This document shows positions 17,294-27,900 of a stretch of 64,000 nucleotides of DNA, one piece after another. The notes beneath the pieces were generated by a model. That model was not told the DNA's origin. It was given only the letters and a program-made list of their open reading frames with translations, and did no database searches. A program made the translations under genes and the position numbers. Numbering within the stretch: position 1 is the stretch's first letter; every line of letters starts with the position of its first letter. This DNA comes from an uncultured Prevotella sp. (GTDB taxonomy: Bacteria; Bacteroidota; Bacteroidia; Bacteroidales; Bacteroidaceae), in NCBI GenBank assembly GCA_946402275.1, contig CAMIVY010000016.1, positions 1 through 64,000 of the forward strand, written 5' to 3'.

Positions 17294-19003
17294 ATGAAAC
17301 TATTCCTGATCACAATGCTTCTGGCGCTGTCATCACAGGCCAATGCAGACAATTATCTTGAGATGAAACCCATTAAGATGGAAGTTCCAGAAATGAAAGC
17401 CGAGCTGGTGAACGTTTCTGAGGTAAATGTTGGACTGACCGAGGTTCCTGAGATGGGTATGGAACTGACTGACGAGCAGGAAGTAAACACTACTGGCATG
17501 AGCCTGAACATGAACAAAAGTGCCAATACCTGGAAGCCCGATTTCGCTTTCTTCAAGTCAAGAACGAAAGAAGGCTTGAAACCCTATAAGTTCATGGACG
17601 ACATGACCTTTGCCGGAGTTCCCCTTTTCATTGCCGGAATCATTGCAAAGAGTGAGAAGAATGCTTTTAAGCAGCAAACCAAGCACTCATTGGTCACCAA
17701 CTTCAAGACAGGTATTGATGACTACACCCAGTTCTTCGGTCCCGCTGCTGTTGTAGGTCTGAAACTCGGTGGATATGAGGGACGTAGCGACTGGCCCCGT
17801 TTGCTGGCTAGTGCCGGTATGGGCTATGGTATCATGGCGCTCCTTGTTAACACCATCAAGAACTCAGCTAAGGAGATGCGTCCTGACGGAAGTACAGCCA
17901 ACTCATGGCCCTCTGGTCATACTGCAACGGCTTTCGTAGGTGCCACACTGTTGCACAAGGAGTACGGTCTTACCCGTTCACCCTGGTTCTCAGTAGCAGG
18001 TTATGGTGTAGCTACGGCTACTGGTGTGATGCGTGTGTTGAACAACCGTCACTGGGTAAGCGACGTGCTCTCAGGAGCGGGCATCGGTATGGTATCGGGT
18101 GAGTTAGGCTATGCGCTCTGCGACCTGCTCTTCAAGGGCAAGGGACTGCTGCGCAACGACATCTACGGCGCGCCAAGTGTCATAGACCATCCCTCGTTCT
18201 TCTCTATCTCGATGGGTGTCGGATTCGGTGCCCGCGACCTCGACTTCAGCATGAAAGAGTTCGGATGGCACGACGACCTGAACATGAAGTTCCAGGCTTC
18301 CACGGCGGTAGGTGCCGAAGGTGCCTACTTCTTTAATCCCTACATCGGCGTGGGTGGACGTCTGCGCGTGAAGAGCACTCCTATCAAGGGATGGGACAAG
18401 GTTATAGAATTCGGATGGGAGGACGTTCTTGATTTCTTCGACGTCCTTGACCAAGACGAGCAGAAGGTGATCAGCGAAAACATTGACAATATCGACTTCA
18501 TCATCGAGAGCGATCATCTGACGGAATTTGCAGGCGACCTCGGTCTGTACTTCAACTTCCCGCTGTCTGACCGCTTTGCCATCGGCAGCAAACTGCTGGT
18601 GGGACGCAGCATCATGCAGTCGCTGGGACTGGACGGTGTGTTAGCTGGACAGCACTCATACAAGACGGATGATCCTTGGGACAAACCTACAGGACCTGCC
18701 TTTGAGGAAAGATGGGACTACTTTAAGATTACCGGCAACAACAGCATGAAGTATGGTACAGGTATTTCGCTGACCTACGCCTACAAGCAGAATTTCTCGT
18801 GGAAGGTTTTCTTGGACTACGACTACACACGCAAGAAATATACAATGGATTACGACTTCGGAGGTATGTATAGGGGCTTGTTCCCAGAGGATGTGGCCCA
18901 GTTTTCTCCGCAAGAGTATCGTGAAGCGTTTACGGCATCACAAACCATCAAGAAGACCATGCACTCCTTCGTGCTCGGTGCATCATTTGCAGTCAATTTC
19001 TAA
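17294..19003 (+). CDS. PAP2-family phosphatase fused to a C-terminal outer membrane beta-barrel
   Basis: The 569-residue protein starts MKLFLITMLLALSSQANA, a signal peptide. Residues 85-280 hold the full PAP2 catalytic set: KNSAKEMRP (KX6RP), SWPSGHTATAF (PSGH), and VLNNRHWVSDVLSG (SRX5HX3D-like). The last 270 residues alternate hydrophobic strands and end in FAVNF with a terminal Phe, as in outer membrane barrels (GVGFGARDLDF, YIGVGGRLRV, GLYFNFPLSDRFAIG). An N-terminal segment repeats a short VPEM/VxEV theme. It may remove phosphate from lipid A or undecaprenyl-type lipids at the outer membrane; this is inference. It is cotranscribed with the DUF1599 gene 7 bp away. Confidence 0.85.
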   Translation: MKLFLITMLLALSSQANADNYLEMKPIKMEVPEMKAELVNVSEVNVGLTEVPEMGMELTDEQEVNTTGMSLNMNKSANTWKPDFAFFKSRTKEGLKPYKFMDDMTFAGVPLFIAGIIAKSEKNAFKQQTKHSLVTNFKTGIDDYTQFFGPAAVVGLKLGGYEGRSDWPRLLASAGMGYGIMALLVNTIKNSAKEMRPDGSTANSWPSGHTATAFVGATLLHKEYGLTRSPWFSVAGYGVATATGVMRVLNNRHWVSDVLSGAGIGMVSGELGYALCDLLFKGKGLLRNDIYGAPSVIDHPSFFSISMGVGFGARDLDFSMKEFGWHDDLNMKFQASTAVGAEGAYFFNPYIGVGGRLRVKSTPIKGWDKVIEFGWEDVLDFFDVLDQDEQKVISENIDNIDFIIESDHLTEFAGDLGLYFNFPLSDRFAIGSKLLVGRSIMQSLGLDGVLAGQHSYKTDDPWDKPTGPAFEERWDYFKITGNNSMKYGTGISLTYAYKQNFSWKVFLDYDYTRKKYTMDYDFGGMYRGLFPEDVAQFSPQEYREAFTASQTIKKTMHSFVLGASFAVNF

Positions 19004-19010
19004 ACCGATT

Positions 19011-19568
19011 ATGGCAGCGACTAACGAAAAGACCAACCGCCAGTTTGAACAGATTATCGACGAATGCCGTACACTGTTCGAAAAGAAGCTCCACGACTAT
19101 GGAGCTTCATGGCGTATCTTACGACCTGCTTCCCTCACCGACCAGCTATTCATCAAAGCCAAGCGCATACGCTCCCTGGAAATCAAAAAGGAATCACTGG
19201 TAGGCGAAGGCATACGCCCTGAATTCATAGCACTCATCAACTACGGCATCGTGGGACTGATTCAGATATACAACGGATTCTCCGACACCGTGGACATCAG
19301 CAACGAAGAGGCCCTGAAACTGTACGACAAGTATGCAACAGAGGCTTTGGAACTGATGAAACGTAAGAACCACGACTACGATGAAGCCTGGCGTGGCATG
19401 CGAGTGAGCAGCTATACAGATTTCATTCTGACCAAGATAGAGCGCATCAAGGAGATAGAGAATCTGGGAGGCGACACGTTGGTCAGCGAGGGTATTGATG
19501 CCAACTATATGGACATCATCAACTATGCCGTCTTCGGAGCCATCAAGCTCTGTAAAGAAGAAGTGTGA
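19011..19568 (+). CDS. DUF1599 family protein
   Basis: The 185-residue protein starts at ATG 19011 ([15 protein letters not shown]). It is built of two similar halves, each with a [24 protein letters not shown] block: [20 protein letters not shown] near residue 22 and [19 protein letters not shown] near 120, each followed by KxxRIRSLE / KIERIKEIE. This internal duplication defines DUF1599, a Bacteroidota family predicted to act on nucleotides. Its stop overlaps the start of the DoxX gene by 4 bp, so the pair is translationally coupled. Confidence 0.85.
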   Translation: MAATNEKTNRQFEQIIDECRTLFEKKLHDYGASWRILRPASLTDQLFIKAKRIRSLEIKKESLVGEGIRPEFIALINYGIVGLIQIYNGFSDTVDISNEEALKLYDKYATEALELMKRKNHDYDEAWRGMRVSSYTDFILTKIERIKEIENLGGDTLVSEGIDANYMDIINYAVFGAIKLCKEEV

Positions 19569-20746
19569 AGAAAGTTTTAGTAAATATTGCCCGACTGGTA
19601 CTGGCCCTTGTCCTGATACTCTCAGGATTCGTCAAGGCCGTTGACCCGCTGGGCACACAATATAAAATAGCCGACTATCTGGAGGCTGCCCATCTGGGTG
19701 AATTTGCCCCCGACCTGTTGACGCTGAGCGCAGCCATCATGCTGTCGGCTATCGAGTTCGGAATGGGCATCTGCCTGCTCTTTGCCATCCGACGCCGACT
19801 GGCATCGCGGCTGGCATTAGCGTTCATGATCATCATGACACCACTCACCCTCTGGCTGGCTTTGACCAACCCTATCAGTGATTGTGGGTGTTTCGGCGAT
19901 GCGGTGGTGCTCACCAACTGGCAGACTTTTTGGAAAAACGCGGTACTGCTGGCACTGGCCGGCATCGTATGCCGATGGCCGTTGGAGATGATGCGTTTCG
20001 TCTCGAAGACTAACCAATGGATTGTCACCAACTATTCGGCGCTGTTCATTATGGTAGTCTCAGGATGGTCGCTCTACGACCTCCCCTACTTCGACTTCCG
20101 CCCCTATCACATCGGGGCAGACCTGCGCAAGGGGTGGCAAGAGATGATGGAGGGTCACGACTCACCTTATGCCGACTTCTTCATAGAACATACGGCAAAT
20201 GGCGAGGACATCACAGAAACGGTGTTCAACGACCCTGGATATACGTTTCTACTGGTGTCACCCCATCTGGAGCAAGCCAGCGATAGCCAGTTGGACCAGC
20301 TTAACGAACTCTACGAATATGCTGACGACATGGGGTACCCATTCTACTGTCTGACAGCCAGCGGCACCAAGGGTATCCATCGATGGAAAGAGGTCACAGG
20401 GTGCGAATACCCGTTTTGTCTGACCGACGAGACCGTCTTGCGTACCATCATACGCAGTAATCCGGGACTCCTGCTGCTGAAGAACGGAAAGGTCATTGGC
20501 AAGTGGAGCCACAACCGACTGCCAACTATCGAGGAGGCATTGGAGTTCCAGCCTTTGGAGAAGCATGCCTTTGGTCGCATGCCTGAGGACTCTATCCCGC
20601 AGAAGATTCTTATCATTCTCCTGTGGTATGTGCTCCCCCTCCTGGTACTCACCATAGCCGACCGCCTTTGGGCTTGGTCAGGCTGGATTAAGAAAAAAAA
20701 GACAAGTTATTATAACATTCAACTATTATTTAATAAAAAAAGAACA
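19565..20746 (+). CDS. DoxX-like membrane protein with thioredoxin-like C-terminal region; no stop before tpiA
   Basis: A GTG start (19565) overlaps the DUF1599 stop. The first 150 residues have four hydrophobic segments typical of DoxX/MauE ([19 protein letters not shown], then [15 protein letters not shown] and [12 protein letters not shown]). Residues 215-335 look like a thioredoxin-fold domain ([34 protein letters not shown]). One more membrane span lies near residue 345. It probably takes part in membrane redox or copper-thiol chemistry, but the partner is unknown. The frame passes an A8 run (20693-20700) and continues without a stop into tpiA. Removing two As (or adding one) at the run would end the protein at TAA after KKKDKLL. 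Confidence 0.8.
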
Positions 20747-21505
20747 ATGAGAAAGAAGATTGTAGCAGGCAACTGGAAGATGAACCTGAACCTGCAAGAA
20801 GGTATTGCTCTGGCTAAAGAGCTGAAAGAAGCCCTAAAGGCTGAGAAACCCAATTGTGATGTAGTAATCTGCACACCGTTCATCCACCTTGCCTCTGTTG
20901 CACAGGAATTGGAAGGCAGCGTTATCGGTCTGGGTGCTGAAAACTGCGCTGACAAGGAAAAGGGCGCCTTCACAGGTGAGGTAAGCGCTGAGATGGTGAA
21001 GTCAACAGGTGCCCAGTATGTCATTCTAGGTCACAGTGAGCGTCGTGAGTATTACAAGGAGACTCCTGAGATTCTGAAGGAGAAAGTACAGCTGGCGCTG
21101 AAAAACGGTCTGAAGGTTATCTTCTGCATCGGTGAGACACTGGCAGAGCGTGAGGCTAACAAGCAGAATGCCGTTGTTAAGGCAGAGCTCGAGGGCAGCG
21201 TGTTCAACCTCAGCGAAGAAGATTTCAAGAAGATCATCATCGCTTACGAGCCCATCTGGGCCATCGGTACCGGCAAGACCGCTACTGCTGAGCAGGCTGA
21301 AGAAATCCACGCTTACATCCGCTCTATCGTTGCTGAGAAGTATGGTCAGGCTGTTGCTGACGAGACCAGCATCCTCTATGGTGGTAGCTGTAAGGCCAGC
21401 AACGCTCCCGAGCTGTTTGCTAAGGCTGATATTGATGGTGGCCTGATTGGCGGTGCATCATTAAAGTGCGCTGACTTCAAGGGCATTATTGACGCATGGA
21501 AATAA
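20747..21505 (+). CDS. tpiA: Triosephosphate isomerase
   Basis: From ATG 20747 the product is 252 residues, the usual size. It has AGNWKMN with the active-site Lys, VILGHSERR with the catalytic His, [14 protein letters not shown] with the catalytic Glu, and the phosphate-binding loops YGGSCKASN and [11 protein letters not shown]. It interconverts DHAP and glyceraldehyde 3-phosphate in glycolysis and gluconeogenesis. The upstream DoxX frame reads into this ATG without a stop, so a 646-residue fusion could be made as well as the free enzyme. The TAATGA junction couples it to the SPOR gene. Confidence 0.93.
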   Translation: MRKKIVAGNWKMNLNLQEGIALAKELKEALKAEKPNCDVVICTPFIHLASVAQELEGSVIGLGAENCADKEKGAFTGEVSAEMVKSTGAQYVILGHSERREYYKETPEILKEKVQLALKNGLKVIFCIGETLAEREANKQNAVVKAELEGSVFNLSEEDFKKIIIAYEPIWAIGTGKTATAEQAEEIHAYIRSIVAEKYGQAVADETSILYGGSCKASNAPELFAKADIDGGLIGGASLKCADFKGIIDAWK

Positions 21506-22089
21506 TGAGATACATCATCACCATAACCATTCTGTGTGTCGGCATTTTCACGAATGCCGATGCACAGACTTTTACCCAGCGTATCCAAAAGGCTGCCGCC
21601 GGGCAAGGAAAAGTAACCATTCATCAGGACTCGGTCATTGATCAGTTGGTGAACAATGCCATGCTGGGCGTTAAGACCGGTACCCCTGCCAAGTCACAAG
21701 TCGCCAAGCCCACCCATACTAGCCAACCTAGTTCTGCTAGTCAAACCAGTTCTATTAGTCAAACGAGTCAATCCACCCTCGCACCCGATACCGTCGATAC
21801 CTCGAAGAAGCTGATTCGCAACGGCTACAAAATCACAGGTTATCGAGTACAAGCCTTTGCCGGTGGCAACTCACGTGCCGACCGTATCAAGGCAGAGCAA
21901 ACAGGCGACCACATCAAGGCACAATTTGCCGACGTACCTGTCTATGTACACTTCTACTCGCCCCGTTGGATTTGTCGGGTGGGCAACTTCCGCACATACG
22001 AGGAGGCCCACCAGATGCTGGTAAGTCTGCGCAAGCTAGGCTACACAGAGGCCACCATCGTAAAGGGAAAGATTACCGTATCCAATTAA
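21505..22089 (+). CDS. Secreted SPOR-domain protein
   Basis: The best start is ATG 21505, overlapping the tpiA stop (TAATGA), giving [20 protein letters not shown], a signal peptide; ATG 21496 is an alternative. After about 50 residues a Ser/Thr/Gln linker repeats S-Q-T/P-S words (DNA tandem of AGTCAAACCAGT type at about 21719-21770). The last 75 residues (YRVQAFAGGNSRADRIKAE, VYVHFYSPRWICRVGNFRTYEEA) form a SPOR domain, which binds denuded peptidoglycan glycans. It is likely a periplasmic or outer-membrane-associated septal wall-binding protein. Confidence 0.87.
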   Translation: MRYIITITILCVGIFTNADAQTFTQRIQKAAAGQGKVTIHQDSVIDQLVNNAMLGVKTGTPAKSQVAKPTHTSQPSSASQTSSISQTSQSTLAPDTVDTSKKLIRNGYKITGYRVQAFAGGNSRADRIKAEQTGDHIKAQFADVPVYVHFYSPRWICRVGNFRTYEEAHQMLVSLRKLGYTEATIVKGKITVSN

Positions 22090-22138
22090 TTAACAAGTAC
22101 CATTGAGTAAATGCACTCATCAATAAAAACAAGTTACC

Positions 22139-22729
22139 GTGTACCCAGAAAACGAAATATTCCGCGAAGGACTTGACGATTTAGCCGCCCACTACAAAGA
22201 CATCCTGCAACTGCTTGGCGAAGACCCCTCCCGCGAAGGGTTAGAGAAGACTCCCATGCGTGTGGCAAAAGCTATGCAGGTACTTACACGCGGCTACGAT
22301 ATGGACGCCCATAAGGTGTTGACCGATGCACTGTTCAAGGAAGATTACAGCCAGATGGTCATCGTCAAAGACATTGATTTCTTCTCGCTTTGTGAACACC
22401 ACATGCTGCCCTTCTATGGTAAGGTACACGTGGCATACATCCCCAACGGCTACATCACCGGACTATCCAAGATAGCCCGTGTAGTCGATATCTACAGCCA
22501 TCGCCTGCAAGTGCAGGAGCGTATGACGCTGCAAATCAAAGAGTGCATCCAGCAGACCCTGAAGCCCTTGGGTGTGATGGTGGTTGTCGAGGCACGCCAC
22601 ATGTGCATGCAGATGCGTGGCGTGGAGAAACAGAACAGCATCACCACCACGAGTGACTTCTGCGGTGCTTTCAACCAAGCTAAGACCCGCCAAGAATTTA
22701 TGAACCTCATTCATAGCAACCAATTATAA
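22139..22729 (+). CDS. folE: GTP cyclohydrolase I
   Basis: The 196-residue protein begins at GTG 22139. It has [13 protein letters not shown] near the N-terminus, the zinc-site [20 protein letters not shown] near residue 80, [20 protein letters not shown] near 109, and [16 protein letters not shown] near 145, all diagnostic of FolE type I. It makes dihydroneopterin triphosphate from GTP, the first step of folate (or queuosine) synthesis. It lies 49 bp after the SPOR gene, probably in the same transcript. Confidence 0.95.
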   Translation: MYPENEIFREGLDDLAAHYKDILQLLGEDPSREGLEKTPMRVAKAMQVLTRGYDMDAHKVLTDALFKEDYSQMVIVKDIDFFSLCEHHMLPFYGKVHVAYIPNGYITGLSKIARVVDIYSHRLQVQERMTLQIKECIQQTLKPLGVMVVVEARHMCMQMRGVEKQNSITTTSDFCGAFNQAKTRQEFMNLIHSNQL

Positions 22730-22744
22730 TAACCTAAGACAAAC

Positions 22745-23317
22745 ATGGAGCAGTTTAACAAGAATGTTTATAAGAAACAAGGTCTTGTCGATGAATTTAC
22801 CGGCAGTTGCCTGGGTAAACTCATCATCTTGGGAGCCTTCATCATCGGTATGTGTTTCCTCGCCATCATCTCCGTACCCTCTACAGACATGATGTTTTCC
22901 GAAGCCGATGATAACATCCGACAATGCATACAGGACAACATCGAGAAGAAAGGCGATATTGTTGATGAAATGGTATGGAACATCGGACGAACTTTCTCAT
23001 CAGCCGACTCCACGTTCGACAACAAGGAAATAATGGAAGCACTGGAGAAATACAACACCATTGATGTGTTCAGACATAGCCTGTACAGCACGGCACGAGT
23101 CAGCAACAGCACCCATCCTGAGGGTGTACGCATAGCTGTTGGCATTTTCGGCTTCGTCATCTCAACCATCCAGTATAACGACATGGTGCTGGACGTAGGT
23201 CCTGTTCGTGGCAACTACGACGACCATCTCATCAAACCCGTCCCCATTCCCGATGATTATATGGGAGACACCACCAATGTCAACACTTACCACTATCAGA
23301 ATAATCCTGACGACTAA
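22745..23317 (+). CDS. Conserved membrane-anchored protein of unknown function
   Basis: The 190-residue protein has one transmembrane segment at about residues 26-45 (LIILGAFIIGMCFLAIISV) and an otherwise soluble body with several acidic patches. The segment VRIAVGIFGFVISTIQYNDMV near residue 130 may be a second hydrophobic strand or helix. No known domain was recognised. It is 15 bp after folE and ends before the convergent tRNA-Pro terminator, so it is likely the last gene of the 19-23 kb operon. Confidence 0.75.
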   Translation: MEQFNKNVYKKQGLVDEFTGSCLGKLIILGAFIIGMCFLAIISVPSTDMMFSEADDNIRQCIQDNIEKKGDIVDEMVWNIGRTFSSADSTFDNKEIMEALEKYNTIDVFRHSLYSTARVSNSTHPEGVRIAVGIFGFVISTIQYNDMVLDVGPVRGNYDDHLIKPVPIPDDYMGDTTNVNTYHYQNNPDD

Positions 23318-23376
23318 TTCATTCTCGTTTAGCAGCAAATAGCCGAACTAACGCCGTTTTGTACGGAATAAAAGAA

Positions 23377-23410
23377 AAAAGACTGAAAATCTATTGATTC
23401 TCAGTCTTTT
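23377..23410 (-). terminator. Rho-independent terminator of tRNA-Pro
   Basis: AAAAGACTGA pairs with TCAGTCTTTT over 10 bp, and on the minus strand the stem is followed by a T-run (23371-23380). The stem starts 9 bp after the tRNA 3' end and probably also ends the convergent 22745 transcript. Confidence 0.8.
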
Positions 23411-23418
23411 CAGTTCTG

Positions 23419-23491
23419 TCGGGATTACTGGACTCGAACCAGCGACCTCGCGCCCCCCAGACGTGTGCGCTACCAACTGCGCTAAATCCCG
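23419..23491 (-). tRNA. tRNA-Pro (anticodon GGG)
   Basis: The minus strand folds as CGGGATT/AATCCCG acceptor, D-arm GCGC with AGTTGGTA loop, anticodon loop CTGGGGG, and T-arm GCTGG-TTCGAGT-CCAGT, with discriminator A. It is 73 nt. CCA is not encoded (CAG follows). The anticodon stem CACGT/GCGCG holds one A-C mismatch, a slight oddity. Confidence 0.95.
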
Positions 23492-23514
23492 ATCGTTTTG
23501 CTTGTAAGCGGATG

Positions 23515-23522
23515 CAAAGGTA
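23515..23522 (-). promoter_or_regulatory. -7 box for tRNA-Pro
   Basis: The minus strand reads TACCTTTG, 23 bp upstream of the tRNA 5' end. Confidence 0.65.
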
Positions 23523-23617
23523 CTATGTTTTTTCGAATCCTGCAAATTTTCACCCCACTTTTTGCTCATTTCATATATAATTTATGTTATTTTCTTGGCG
23601 AATCATCAAAAAAGTAG

Positions 23618-23625
23618 TACCTTTG
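23618..23625 (+). promoter_or_regulatory. Promoter of aroA operon
   Basis: TACCTTTG is the -7 element; CTTG at 23594-23597 is a -33 candidate at 20-bp spacing. It lies 37 bp before the aroA ATG. Confidence 0.65.
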
Positions 23626-23662
23626 ACCATTCAAAATACACCTATTTGATAAAAGAAGCCAC

Positions 23663-24931
23663 ATGAAATACCAAATAAAGGCGCCAAGCCTGCTGAACCA
23701 GACAATAAAACTACCAGCGTCGAAGAGCATTTCAAACCGGGCATTGATTATCCATGCCCTGACAGGAGGGAGCCTTTTACCAGACAACCTGTCGGACTGT
23801 GACGATACGTCGGTAATTATCAATGCTCTGACACACAATCCACATGAAATCAACATCAAAGCGGCAGGCACTGCCATGCGGTTTATGACGGCATACCTTT
23901 CGGTAAAGGATGGTGAGGAGCATATACTAACTGGTACTGAGCGCATGAAACACCGCCCTATCGGGGTGCTTGTGGACGCTCTACGCCAACTAGGAGCCGA
24001 CATCAGCTATATCGGCGAAGAGGGATTTCCACCACTGCTCATCAAGGGCAAGAAACTGGAAGGGGGACTTCTGGAAGTGCCTGGAAACATCAGTTCCCAA
24101 TATATCTCAGCGCTCTTGATGATTGGTCCGAAACTGAGAAATGGCCTGACCTTAAGACTGAAGGGAGATGTGATTTCACGTCCTTATATTGATTTGACGC
24201 TATGGACCATGCGGGAGTTTGGAGCCGATGCCGACTGGAGCAATTTTGAGACCATCAGCGTGGAGCCAAAGCCATACAAGGAGCGTAGCTACTATATCGA
24301 GAACGATTGGAGTGCAGCTTCATATTGGTATGAGATGATGGCATTGACCAATCAAGAAGACGATGAAATAAGGTTAAAAGGCCTGATGGATGGCTCGAAA
24401 CAAGGTGACTCGTCGGTGCGCTATATCTTCAGTCTGCTGGGTGTCAAGACCATCTTTGAGAACAGAGAAGAGGGTGTACCCACTACGGTGACACTACGAC
24501 ATTCCGGCCGATGCGTTCCAAGGCTGGAATATGACTTTGTGAACTCGCCCGACCTAGCTCAGACCTTTGTTGTCTGCTGTGCCTTGAAGAATGTTCATTT
24601 CCACTTTACGGGTCTTTCAACATTGAAAATCAAGGAGACTGACCGTATTGAAGCCATGAAGCAGGAAATGAAAAAGCTAGGTTATGTGATTCGTGACGCA
24701 AACAACAGTGAACTGATTTGGGAAGGAGAACGCTGTATGCCAGACCTGGAAGACGGTATAGACACCTACGAAGACCATCGCATGGCACTATCGTTTGCTC
24801 CTGCATCGCTATACATTGATGGACTGAAAATCAACAATCCCCAAGTAGTCACCAAGTCATACCCGCATTTCTGGGATGACCTCAGGCAATGTGGCTTCGA
24901 TATTGAAGAAATAAAGAATAAAGAACAGTAA
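23663..24931 (+). CDS. aroA: 3-phosphoshikimate 1-carboxyvinyltransferase (EPSP synthase)
   Basis: At 422 residues it is the normal family length. It has PASKSISNRALI near residue 18, AAGTAMRFMTAYL near 72, KHRPIGVLVDAL near 98, GNISSQYISALLMI near 145, KIKETDRIEAMKQEM near 325, and EDHRMALSFA near 372, covering both halves of the inside-out barrel. It joins PEP and shikimate 3-phosphate in the shikimate pathway. PASKSISNRA with later GTAMR looks like the divergent type seen in Bacteroidota rather than the E. coli LPGSKSxSNR form; herbicide sensitivity cannot be read from this. The PorW-like gene follows 10 bp later. Confidence 0.95.
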   Translation: MKYQIKAPSLLNQTIKLPASKSISNRALIIHALTGGSLLPDNLSDCDDTSVIINALTHNPHEINIKAAGTAMRFMTAYLSVKDGEEHILTGTERMKHRPIGVLVDALRQLGADISYIGEEGFPPLLIKGKKLEGGLLEVPGNISSQYISALLMIGPKLRNGLTLRLKGDVISRPYIDLTLWTMREFGADADWSNFETISVEPKPYKERSYYIENDWSAASYWYEMMALTNQEDDEIRLKGLMDGSKQGDSSVRYIFSLLGVKTIFENREEGVPTTVTLRHSGRCVPRLEYDFVNSPDLAQTFVVCCALKNVHFHFTGLSTLKIKETDRIEAMKQEMKKLGYVIRDANNSELIWEGERCMPDLEDGIDTYEDHRMALSFAPASLYIDGLKINNPQVVTKSYPHFWDDLRQCGFDIEEIKNKEQ

Positions 24932-24941
24932 AGAAAGAGAG

Positions 24942-27900
24942 ATGAGTTTTCTACTGATAGTCATCATATCACTGGCTGCCCTGGGCGTCATTGCTGCCAT
25001 CTTCTCCATAGGTGACAAGGATGAGCCTATCCACCAGCCAGAGGGAGACTGCGGAACATGCAGCAGCAGAAGCGAATGCAAGCTGGCCGACCTGGTGGAG
25101 AAAGGCAAAAAGACTTGTCACATCATTCTCATCCTCTTACTATTTACAGCTTGTTCTACCAAAAAGAATACATCTACCAACCGTTTCTGGCATGCATTCA
25201 CCGCCCGTTACAACACCTATTTCAACGGTTCTCAGGCCTTTATAGAAGGGAGCTTGGAGAAAGAAAACGGTAACCGTGATAATTGTACGGAGCTGATACC
25301 CCTTTACACCGTAGGGAACAAGCAGAGCCGTGATTTGGGTAAAGGACAATTCGACCGAGCCATTGAGAAATCGCAAAAGGCCATCAAGCAGCATAGCATC
25401 AAGCAGCGTCCAGAATGGAACAAAGGACGGCGCAAGACCGCCAAGGACATAGAATGGCTGAACCGTCGCGAATATAATCCTTTTCTTTGGAGAGCATGGC
25501 TCCTGATGGGCAAGTCGCAATTTCAACAAGGAAACTTTGAAGAAGCAGCAGCTACGTTTTCGTATATGACGCGCCTGTATCAGACAAGACCCGCTATCCT
25601 TGGTATTGCCCGTGCCTGGCTGGCCAAGAGCTATACGGAGATGGACTGGCTCTATGAGGCGGAGGATATCATCGTAAAGCAACAACGCGATTCGATGGAC
25701 TATAGAGCCGTGACTGACTGGGACTATACCTATGCCGACTATTATCTGCACTCAGGACAATACCAACAGGCAGCCAACTATCTAAGAAAGGTGATCCGTC
25801 ATGAGCGACGCCGTAAGCAGAAGGCTCGCGAATGGTTCCTTTACGGACAATTGCAGACGATACTAGGAAACCAGGAAGAAGCATATAATGCCTACCGTCA
25901 TGTGATACGACTGAACCCACCCTACGAATTGGAATTCAATGCACGCATAGCTCAGACAGAAGTGCTTCCAGCCACAAATCCTTCACAGAAAATCAAGAAG
26001 CTTAGGCGCATGGCTGCTTCAGACAACAATAAGGAGTATTTGGACCAGGTGTATTATGCCATCGGCAACACCTATCTAGGACAGAAAGATACGCTACATG
26101 CCATAGAGGCCTATGAGAAGGGGGCAGAATTATCTACTCGCAACGGTATTGAGAAAGGTGTCTTGTTGCTGACCCTCGGTAATGTGTATTGGCAAAAGGA
26201 GAAATTTGCCGATGCCCAACGCTGTTACGGAGAAGCTATCGGCTTGCTGGACAAGGACAGGAAGGACTATGAACAATTAGCAGAGCGGTCAAAGGTGCTG
26301 GACGAACTCGTGCCACACACCAGTGCTGTTGAGTTACAAGATTCTCTGCAAAGGCTAGCAAGAATGTCGGAAGAGGAGCGTAACAAGATTATAGACCGCT
26401 TGATAGCTGACCTCATCAAGAAGGAAAAGGAAGAGCGCCGGGCTCAGGAAGAGGCAGAAGCGGAAAATTACGTGAAACAGCAACAAGCCAGAGGAGGAGG
26501 GGATATACCGCAGACAACGACACGTCCTGCGACGCCGACACCTACAACATCAACGACCGCTTCGGGTGCGTGGTATTTCTATAATCCCCAGGCTGTCAGT
26601 CAAGGAAAACAATTATTCCAACGACTATGGGGTAAGCGTGAAAACCTAGACAACTGGCAACGCATCAACCAAACCGTAGTGGGAGATATGGAAAAGTCAG
26701 GCAGTCAGCCAGAAAAGGAGGATTCTGACATTCAAGATAATGCTCAAGTACTGGAAGGTAATGACAATCCTAAACGCTTTGAGGAGCAAGTGCAAGCAGA
26801 CAGTGTTGCCAACGACCCACACAACAGGGAGTACTATCTGGCCCAGATTCCATTTACGGAAGAACAGATAGCTGCCAGCGACGAGATAATTAAGGAAGGA
26901 CTGTTCCATGCCGGCATCATCTTCAAGGACAAGCTCGACAACCTGCCACTCAGCAAGAAAGCACTAGAACGGCTGACTACTCAGTATGCAGATTATGCAC
27001 ATAACGACGAGGCTTGGTATCACCTATTCCTCCTTTACTCACGAATGGGAGAATCACAGATGGCAGAAGGGTGTATTGCCAAGCTGCAGCAAGACTTTCC
27101 GGAAAGTGATTGGACTATCCTGCTCTCCGACCCTAACTTCGCTGAAAACCAACGTTTTGGTGTACATATAGAAGACTCGTTATACGCGGCCACCTATAAA
27201 GCATTCAAAGAAAATCGATTGACGGAAGTGCAGACAAACACCCATTTGTCAGAAAGTCGTTTCCCATTGGGTTATCACCGTCCTAAGTTCATTTTCATTG
27301 AAGGTCTGAGCCTGCTCAATGCTGGAGATGCCACAGCCTGTGAGGAACACATGAAGCAGGTGGTGGAACAGTATCCGCAGAGCGAGGTCAGCGAACTAGC
27401 TGGTATGATTATCCGTGGAATCGGACAAGGCCGACAACTGCATGGTGGCACGTTCGACATCAATGATGTGTGGTCGTTACGTACTGCCAAGACGGCAACC
27501 GACTCGCTGAAGAACGACACGCTGAGCATTGAAAGGGATGTCAACCACGTCTTCCTGCTGGCCTACCAGCCAGACTCGGTCAATCAGAATCAGCTACTCT
27601 ATGAGATGGCTAAGCATAACTTCTCCAACTACTTGGTGCGTAACTTTGAAATCGTGACAGACCAAGACCCTAATGGACTATGCCGAATGATTATCAGCGG
27701 ATTCCTGAGTTATGACGAAGCGCGCCAGTATGCTCATCAACTGCATACGGCAGGAGCTAGTCTGACAACATTGCTACAGCATTGTCGCAGCCTCATCGTG
27801 AGTGAGCAAAACTTGCCTCTCCTGGGAACGGTCTTCAGCTATGCCGACTACGAGTTGTTCTTCGAAAAGAAGTTAGCTCCTGTTGAGATTTCAAAGAAGC

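Noticed and set aside
23371..23412. Attachment site of an integrated element next to tRNA-Pro
   Set aside because: The inverted repeat is a good terminator directly after the tRNA, and there is no integrase gene or direct repeat of the tRNA 3' end in the surrounding sequence.
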